This document shows, in pieces, positions 57,701 to 64,000 of a stretch of DNA of 64,000 bases. A program made the translations under genes and the position numbers. Every line of letters begins with the position of its first letter. Position 1 is the stretch's first letter. The notes under the pieces were generated by a model. It saw only the letters and a list, made by a program, of their open reading frames with translations, did not search any database and was not told where the DNA came from. Source of the DNA: Trifolium pratense (Eukaryota > Streptophyta > Magnoliopsida > Fabales > Fabaceae); the NCBI RefSeq assembly GCF_020283565.1, contig NC_060060.1, positions 48,286,015 through 48,350,014 of the forward strand, given 5' to 3'.

Positions 57701-58938
57701 TGTAAGATTTTGTCAAAAAAAAAAAATAGTTGAGGGTAAAAAAAGAAGAGAAAACCTGTGAGTCATTGTGTCCTAAGTTTTCAGCTTGTAACTTGCTGTA
57801 ACGACATTGGCGATACCTTTCAATGATTTTGTTGATACTGAAAACAATTTAAAATAAATCAAAACAATTAGTTAACTAATAATAATTTGTGAAATATTGC
57901 TTTTATAAAATAGTCTAAATTGCACTTTTGACTCTCTAAATTTCAAAAACTTGCAATTTTAGCCCCAAATTTTTTAAATTGCAATATACATAAAAACTTA
58001 AATGATGATTTTTTGTTTTCCACAAAAAAGTAAAAATAAATTATATTAATTTGTATTTTGCAGTTATATTAACTAATTAAAAATGTTTAGTTCCTTTTTA
58101 AAAATAATATTTTCATGTTTAAGATGCAAATTTCTTAGAAGACTATTTTTTGTGGTCTATATGTGTAGTATTTTACTGTATTGCATGTTGATTTTTTTTT
58201 TCTTTTGACTCTTATTCCATCATAAGTCATCTTTTTATTCCTCACAAATTCCAGAAAACATTATCATAATGGCATAAATAAATTGATTGATCAATCATCT
58301 AAGCCTAATTCTAATTAAATCAAAAAAGTAAAACTAACAACAAATATTTTATATGCATATAATAATATATTAAATTCATATGTAATCATTACAAAAAAAA
58401 ATTGCAAAACTATATATCAATAGTATTTAAGATGCCAAAATTTAAAATTAATCTTTTTGTCTCTAATTTTTGTTTGCTATTTAATTTTTTAATACTTAAG
58501 ACATATCATCTCAATAACATATAGTAGCTAGTGTAAGGTCAAAAAAAAAACATATAGCTAGCGTATGAATTCAAATTATAACCTAATTAAAAAAAAATAA
58601 ATATTTCAAATTATATAACCGAATAATTATTAGTCGAATTTTATTTATCGTTTAACTAATTGAATTCTGAATTTTCAGACTCTTTTTTCATGGGAACTGA
58701 AGATGATAGTTAAGGGGGAAAAAAATGATAAACTAAAGAAAAGGAAAGAAAAATACTCAGTGCTGCTGTATTGAAAAAGCTTGCCACGGCTTGAAAAGAT
58801 GATAAGTGCTACTTCAGCATCACATAGCACACAAAGCTCAAAAGCTTTCTTCAACAATCCACTCCTTCTCTTTGAGAATGTTACTTGCCTATTGATCTTA
58901 TTCTCTATTCTCTCCAAAACTACTCTCCCTCTTCCCAT
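54724..58938 (-). CDS. MIKC-type MADS-box transcription factor, complete, 197 residues
   Basis: Seven exons on the - strand with GT-AG borders keep frame: 58757-58938, 57756-57837, 57486-57547, 56765-56864, 56202-56243, 55058-55099 and 54724-54807 (stop). The total is 594 bp. Exon 1 encodes the DNA-binding MADS domain ([20 protein letters not shown] ... [30 protein letters not shown]), with Cys where most relatives have Ser in ELSVLCD. Exon 2 is the I region ([14 protein letters not shown]). Exons 3-6 form the keratin-like K domain ([57 protein letters not shown]). The C-terminus is short ([20 protein letters not shown]). The 42-bp exons 5 and 6 are typical of MIKC genes. It should bind CArG boxes as a dimer in flowering or developmental control. 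I could not place it in a subfamily. Confidence 0.93.
55413..55970. mobile_element. hAT-like element in MADS intron, 558 bp, ~9-bp imperfect TSD
   Basis: The left end CAGTTGTTAAAATGGGC and the right end (reverse complement GTAGAGCTATCAAAATAGAC) resemble the TAGAGCTGTCAAAATGGGC ends of many plant hAT elements. The flanks are TCTCAATTA (55404-55412) and TCTCGATTA (55971-55979). Inside, a GGGCTTCGAGTTTTAT...CTTAAGTCCAAATCCTATA unit is repeated with a period of about 138 bp (marker CTAATATTCTTA at 55764 and 55902). Confidence 0.7.
57597..57613 (-). mobile_element. 17-bp micro-insertion in MADS intron 2
   Basis: AATTTTGATAATT at 57584-57596 is repeated at 57614-57626. The 17 bp between read GTATTTTTCTTTGACAC, the reverse of a ...GTCAAAGAAAAA tail. 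A second poly-T + GAC tract follows at once (57630-57647). Confidence 0.5.
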
Positions 58939-58962
58939 TCTCTCTCTCTCTCTCTCTCTCTC
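58939..58962 (-). repeat. (TC/GA)n tract abutting the MADS start codon
   Basis: On the gene strand this is a GA dinucleotide run ending directly at the ATG. A second (AG)n run on the + strand lies at 59035-59056, giving CT on the gene strand. Such tracts are common in plant 5' UTRs; no transcription start can be fixed. Confidence 0.85.
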
Positions 58963-59034
58963 CCTAATTATACACTATTTAGTTCTATGTAACACTAATT
59001 ATTTTTACTCATTATATAATATGTTCATATGCAT

Positions 59035-59056
59035 AGAGAGAGAGAGAGAGAGAGAG
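59035..59056. repeat. (AG)n microsatellite upstream of the MADS gene
   Basis: About 22 bp of AG repeat, in the opposite strand sense to the tract at 58939-58962, so the two could pair in single-stranded nucleic acid. Confidence 0.9.
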
Positions 59057-59100
59057 TTAAGATACTACTACTAAGATTCTATATTCTCTATGTTTCTAGA

Positions 59101-59285
59101 AAATGACACCTAGCCACTTTTGCCCCCTTAATGTTAGACCAAGAGAGTTTCATAGTAAAGCATAGGTTTCCCTCATTTTCACTCTACTATGAGTGCATCA
59201 CTTATTAAAAATAAAAAAAGACCATAATTTTGTTAAAAATAAAAAAAAAGACTAACATAACCTAATTCACACCTTGACAAAAAAA
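59101..59285. repeat. Proximal copy of a ~185-bp duplication upstream of the MADS gene
   Basis: Starts AAATGACACCTAG, contains AATGTTAGACCAAGAGAGTT and TTCATAGTAAAGC, and ends at TTGACAAAAAAA. The second copy is at 59507-59691, 406 bp further from the gene, with scattered differences and small indels. Confidence 0.85.
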
Positions 59286-59291
59286 TGTTTG

Positions 59292-59297
<6 letters not shown>

Positions 59298-59341
<44 letters not shown>
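59298..59341. repeat. (TA)n microsatellite
   Basis: About 44 bp of TA between the two copies of the upstream duplication. Confidence 0.95.
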
Positions 59342-59344
<3 letters not shown>

Positions 59345-59506
59345 AAAGGTTTTTGATAGCGACGAATGTCGTTGACAAAAATACAAAATTGCCGTGAAAT
59401 GTATTTTTCGCAGCAAAAAAATTATCGCTACATAGATGCCGAAGTTTTGCAAAGACAATCATTGTCGCTGTCATAACTAGTGTTTTCGCAACAACAAAGA
59501 TCGTTC

Positions 59507-59691
59507 AAATGACACCTAGTGCCTTTTGCCCCCATAATGTTAGACCAAGAGAGTTTCATAGTAAAGCGGAGGTTTCCCTAATTTTCAAACTACTATGAGT
59601 CTAGCATGCATCACTTATATTAAAACAATTATAAAGACCATAATTTTATTAAAAAGACTAACTTAACCTAATTCACACTTTGACAAAAAAA
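59507..59691. repeat. Distal copy of the upstream duplication
   Basis: Matches 59101-59285 over its full length with small differences (for example AAAGCGGAGG against AAAGCATAGG). Its left border (CAAATGACACC) is sharp. Confidence 0.85.
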
Positions 59692-59695
59692 GATC

Positions 59696-60036
59696 AAATA
59701 TATGCAAATCAATAATATCTAGATGAGATAATACTTGTGTATATCTTTTAAAATTATTTGTTTTAGATCACTACAATTAATTAAAATAATTATTTCGTTA
59801 GTTTTCATTACTTGGTGACAAGCTCAAGATGAATCACACAATGGAAGTAATAGAGTCATTGATAATATTGAAGAAAGTTTTCAATAAAAAAATTCTAAGA
59901 GGAGACGTTGTTCACTAACCTTTCTTATTAAGAGAAAATTCAAATTTATTTAATAGTTTGAAAACGAGAGTCTTACAAGTTACAACCTATTATTCTTAAA
60001 ATGGTTCATAAGACTAATTATCTAGTCCCATATATT
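59696..60036. other. Intergenic DNA, no gene recognised
   Basis: AT-rich, no supported features. It could hold distal promoter of the MADS gene. Confidence 0.5.
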
Positions 60037-60052
60037 AGGCTTTTTAACACTT

Positions 60053-60068
60053 TTTTTTTTGAAGGATG
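60053..60068 (-). mobile_element. 16-bp micro-insertion with 16-bp direct repeats
   Basis: AGGCTTTTTAACACTT at 60037-60052 is repeated exactly at 60069-60084. Only poly-T plus GAAGGATG lies between them. Confidence 0.6.
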
Positions 60069-60240
60069 AGGCTTTTTAACACTTAATTAAAATAAAACTA
60101 ACATTAATATTACAATTCAAATTAAACATAAATAAAACTACTCTAAAGTTGAGATTTTCTTCCTAATTTGCTCATTAATTAGGTCCTCATCACAAAGTTA
60201 ATTTTTCTAGTTGTAATTCCTATACAGAAAGAATAAAAAA

Positions 60241-60477
60241 AAAAATTATTTTTCTCTGAAAACTCGTTATCCGGTCCAAGGACCGACTAATTCGAGGGGA
60301 TCAACTCCACCGTCCATTTGCGGGGGCCCCGTTTAAAGCCAGGGTATTTTTTACTCTGTATGGACTAGTCCACCGAAATTGACACCAAAGGAAATCGAAC
60401 TTGAGACCTTAACAGGAACCTCATATAAAAATGAAAAACCACTAGTCTCAAGCCAACACCACTAGGTCAACCCAAGT
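60241..60477 (-). mobile_element. tRNA-derived SINE, - strand, 16-bp TSD
   Basis: Flanked by CAGAAAGAATAAAAAA at 60225-60240 and 60478-60493. On the element strand it begins GACTTGGGTTGACCTAGTGG, includes an A-box-like GTGTTGGCTTGAGACTAG and a B-box-like AGGTCTCAAGTTCGATTTCC, and ends GGACCGGATAACGAGTTTTC before a short A/T-rich tail. This looks like an Au-type plant SINE of about 240 bp. Confidence 0.85.
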
Positions 60478-60764
60478 CAGAAAGAATAAAAAATGAAAAA
60501 CAATTATCATATAAAAATTTCATAAAAGGATTTAAATGGTTATGTAATTACTTCCCTAGTCAATTTAATTGTTTTTCTTTTGGTCCATAGACAAAGTAAC
60601 AAATAATACTATAGTATTGTCGGTTGATTTAGGATTTATAGAACAATAATTAAGATAGGCATGCAAGTTTTGGAAACATCATAAAAAAAGATATTTTTGA
60701 AACTCACTCACTATAGAAAGGGTTCTCCAAAATTAGAACCTCTAAATAACTTAAAAGAAATACT

Positions 60765-61045
60765 TTTTTTTTTTAATGGCAAATAGGTATTATATATATA
60801 AATATATAAACCAGAGTCAGAGTACAAAACAGGAGTACCATATACTCAATGAAGAAAAAAAGACATAATAAGTAAAAAGAGATACACCACATAAAAATAA
60901 AAATATAAGAACTTCGAGAAGCTAGAAATCATCGCGACCATCCAGAGTAGCCACCAAGAAGAGAGAGAGAACGAACCAACATAAAGGAGCACCCCAGGAA
61001 ATACTAAGTTCGCTAGCCAGTAAACACACATATTGCCTTTGTGCC
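60765..61045 (-). repeat. Probable LINE 3' tail, - strand
   Basis: It starts with a poly-T run on the + strand followed by AATGGCAAATAGGTATTATATA, like other LINE tails here, then ~250 bp of less AT-rich DNA. The target duplication was not found, so the right limit is uncertain. Confidence 0.4.
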
Positions 61046-62508
61046 AAAGTATGATTGATATGGTCCTACCATCTAAAGCTAATTAAATTACAGTTTTGGT
61101 GATACTAAATTCGCTATATATTCCTATTAAATTTGTAATTATTAAAGATAATATCTATAAAAATCTTAGTCACTTTCCACAATTAAATAAAATATATTCG
61201 CCCGTCAAACCTCGGGTATAAGTCCCACATTTCAACATATATGAAGAACATCATAAATTCCAATCTTTCAAGCATTGTCTTTAATCCATCTTCCGTTAGA
61301 TATAATAACTTTAATAATGTTTCCATTAAATATAGATAAATTAGTTCAATTTATTAATGCTTTGTTTGAGAAAACAATAAATACAACTAATAATTTAATT
61401 AAAATAGTATTTATATTTTTTTTCCCCTTAGGGACAGAAGGATATATTGGAAATATTCAATTTGCCGCCATTTTTTTTTCTTCTGATGAGACCTTGCATA
61501 TTCCCATCCAACGAACAAAAGTAAGTGGAATTAAGAGATAAGTAGAAAGGAAAGAATAAGATGTGGTGCTCACTTACAAAAATGGTCTCTCAAGAAAAAA
61601 CATTAATTAACATTGTTGTGTATGATGCGGTTGAAATCACCAAAATATGTCTAATTTTTCTTTTTAAGAAATCTGTAAAAAACCATATTATCTTGAAAAG
61701 TTGTACGATGCAGTTTGCAATCACCAAATTATGTCTAATTTATCATTCATTATTGTTTTCTTTATCATATTATTATTACAGCGATGCTATATAGTGCGAA
61801 TCCTGTTCCACGAAATTTCACGAATGCTTACATTTACTTTTTTTCACGTGCGCAACATTTGTTATCTCACTCTTTTTTCCCTTCTAAAAGATTTAATAAT
61901 TAATTAAATTAAATATAAAAGGAGAAGAGCACCGTTCCATCCAGTTCAGTATCTAACCAATGAATCAAATGCTTAATTAGAGATTAAGAACCAGTGTTAT
62001 GGTCCTTACCTCTACCATCACTGCTGATTCATAATTTCATATAAATGAAAGTGACACAATTTGTTTATCACTACTTTGCGCCTATGCAAAAGACAAGACA
62101 ATAAACTCCATGAAACTCATTCTGTTTTATGTATGAAATTCTCAATCCATAAGTATTATTACTTGAGCTATCTAATAGCCATCCAAGTTATGAGTTTGTT
62201 GATTAAAACCCCCAGAAAATAAGTGTGCGTTGATGTCTAAATTAAACTGGCAAGCTTGATAAAATGGGAAGGGTGGTTGGTGGTGGTGGTAAGTAGAAAA
62301 TTGTCTTTCATACACTTGAAACCTCTCAACCGTTCAATTGGTATAATATAAGATGGTGTATATATATGGACGTTTGAGATATGCTTAAAGAAAAGGAGAA
62401 AGCGGTGTTATGGATGTGGGCCACGATTTCCATAGTATGCCATGTCATTCGCGAGACTTTGTGAGATACTTTTTCGCTCTATTGAGCATTTTCCTTATTA
62501 TTATTGTA
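61046..62508. other. Intergenic DNA, no gene recognised
   Basis: Only short frames with no recognisable protein similarity. No element borders seen. Confidence 0.5.
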
Positions 62509-62524
62509 CTCCCTCCGTAATAAT

Positions 62525-62552
62525 AATATATTTTGCTGTTTAAAAAAAAAAA
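62525..62552 (+). mobile_element. 28-bp LINE tail with 16-bp TSD
   Basis: TAATATATTTTGCTGTTT plus poly-A sits between exact copies of ACTCCCTCCGTAATAA (62509-62524 and 62553-62568). The tail matches the end of the retroposon at 20693-21490 (element strand TAATATTTTGCCGTTTCAT + poly-A). The target itself looks like the end of a Stowaway MITE (CTCCCTCCGTAATAA). Confidence 0.75.
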
Positions 62553-62659
62553 CTCCCTCCGTAATAAATTTTTTTTTTGGATTTATTGTATAAATTAATG
62601 TATATGATTTATAATATAGATCAGATAATTAATGTAATAAATCTAAAAAACTTGATTAG

Positions 62660-63000
62660 ATGTTTTTTCTTTTTGAATGACAAATATATTATACATTAAG
62701 ATAAAATACGAAAAATACAAGAGAAGTTTTTTAACAACAAAGAGGTACCAGCAATCTATTCCACCAGCATCCAATAATCTTTAAAGTAAGACATGAAAAC
62801 AAGCAGATAAATAAAACTACAAGAAAACACCAACAAACTAGAACCTTCAAAATCACCACCACGAGAAAAAGAAGAATACCCCTCGTGAAGAGAGAGGCAA
62901 TGATCAAACAAAGGTAAGACAAAACAATAAACGAACCTCCAATCCCCCTAGCCCATCGAGATCCAATACGACACCCTAACAAACTCTTCCGGTTCCAGCA
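62660..63000 (-). repeat. Probable LINE 3' fragment, - strand
   Basis: It begins TTTTTTCTTTTTGAATGACAAATATATT, the same tail as at 38781, then runs into non-AT-rich DNA with a hydrophobic 83-codon open frame on the - strand (62982-62731). No domain or target duplication was confirmed. Confidence 0.45.
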
Positions 63001-64000
63001 TAAAGCTAGTAGGGTGAATACCCGACTCGTAAAAGGAATAGGGGAGTCACGGTTCTTATCTAGAAATCATTTCCAAAATAAAAGTTTCACCCTATCGATC
63101 AAACACTCGACAAAAAATGTCCCTTTCAAAAAGAAGACGTCATTTCAAAACAATCTACAAATACAGTTACAAATCAACTTAAAACCGCTTCGCGTAAGGT
63201 GGTCAAACATGAGAAAACATGTTTTGACAATCAATATGCTTTTATACCATATGTGTTTGACAGTTGTGCCTTGCTAACATCATAATTTGTAGATCTTCTG
63301 AAAATAGTACAAAAAGTCATGCACAAGTAATATGGTGTTCCCTAGATCATTGGAAGTGGCTAATTTTTCAAGAGTTTAATTTTACCATACAAAAAAGTTT
63401 AGCGATGCAGTTTATTACTCGTTCAAATAAATATTTTGATATATATAAAAAATTATGCGACCACATAAATATGATATTTTTTCAAAAGAAAAATATATTT
63501 AACTCCTTCATCTCTTAGCCCTTGTACGACAATTTTTCCATCTCTGTTTGGTGGGATCCTTTAAGAGAGCTAAATCTATTGTACTAGAAACATAAAGAAA
63601 ATTAAACTCAAATAAATAATTTTTTTAAGGTGTCTCAAAAACACTATAAATAATGGACTAAAAAGTCCAATTAAAAAATTCAACTAAAATAGTTCAACTA
63701 AAATAAATTCTACTTACCTAAAATATCTAATTTAATTTTTTTAAATTTTTTTTCAAATTTATTTATTTAACTCTAATTTAGTTTAGTTGATAAGAATATT
63801 GCATTATATATACAGTGTTGAGGTACAAATTATTTGAGATAACCCGAATTTAATTTTGGTAGGAACAATTCTGAATTAAGTTTTACTTATCTTGTGACCA
63901 AACTTTAAAATATCAAAAAAAATAAAAAAATCTCTCCCACTTTTCTACCAAGTTAAATTAGACTCTGATATAATTGTTGGGCCATAAAAAAAGCCTCACT
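63001..64000. other. Intergenic DNA to the window end
   Basis: No gene or element could be supported; short frames near 63014-63518 look random. Confidence 0.5.

Noticed and set aside
60841..61031. Hydrophobic frame on the - strand as a membrane protein
   Set aside because: It lies in a poly-T-led LINE tail-like repeat; T-rich DNA produces Phe/Leu/Val-rich translations. The same applies to 62731-62982.

Overview
This is a stretch of plant nuclear chromosome. It is AT-rich, its genes have many introns with GT-AG borders, and it is crowded with plant-type transposable elements: an L1-type LINE with RRM and DUF4283-like ORF1 domains, CACTA, hAT, Mutator-like and Stowaway elements, a tRNA-derived SINE and an Athila-like LTR element. 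The style of the repeats and of the 3-hydroxy-3-methylglutaryl-CoA synthase protein suggests a papilionoid legume of the Medicago/Trifolium/Pisum group. That placement is inference and was not checked against any database.

Only three host genes are visible. (1) Positions 943-5619, + strand: the last nine exons (about 354 residues) of an HMG-CoA synthase, the cytosolic mevalonate-pathway enzyme; the first ~100 residues lie left of the window. (2) Positions 32031-35723, + strand: a five-exon gene for a 663-residue protein with an N-terminal VARLMGLE motif and a C-terminal DUF4378-like region, i.e. a TRM/LONGIFOLIA-like protein. (3) Positions 58938-54724, - strand: a complete seven-exon MIKC-type MADS-box gene of 197 residues. 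They are unrelated in function and far apart, as expected of a plant genome.

The rest is mostly mobile DNA, and many insertions can be delimited to the base by target-site duplications (TSDs). 6.4-10.6 kb: a Mutator-like MITE, a hAT MITE (8-bp TSD) and a 5'-truncated LINE. 12.9-19.6 kb: an LTR retrotransposon on the - strand with two LTRs of 1238 bp, an Asp-tRNA primer site, gag-protease only and no pol. 20.7-22.1 kb: two adjacent minus-strand retroposons with 16- and 18-bp TSDs. 24.4-27.2 kb: a long-TIR Mutator-like element holding a 197-bp tandem array and nested MITEs. 27.8-31 kb: MITEs, a repeated dimer and a probable LTR remnant. 40.3-52.1 kb: a nearly full-length LINE (16-bp TSD) whose ORF1 is split by a 4.94-kb CACTA element (3-bp TSD), which itself carries a 47-bp tail of the same LINE family with its own TSD. 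60.2-60.5 kb: a SINE.

I found no host gene cluster, CRISPR array or other novel cellular system. The most unusual things are the LINE-CACTA-LINE nest, a set of ultra-short retroposition footprints (poly-A/T plus about 4-60 bp between direct repeats), the ATGA overlap joining the LINE ORFs, and a ~190-bp duplication upstream of the MADS gene. All coordinates and comparisons were made by eye.
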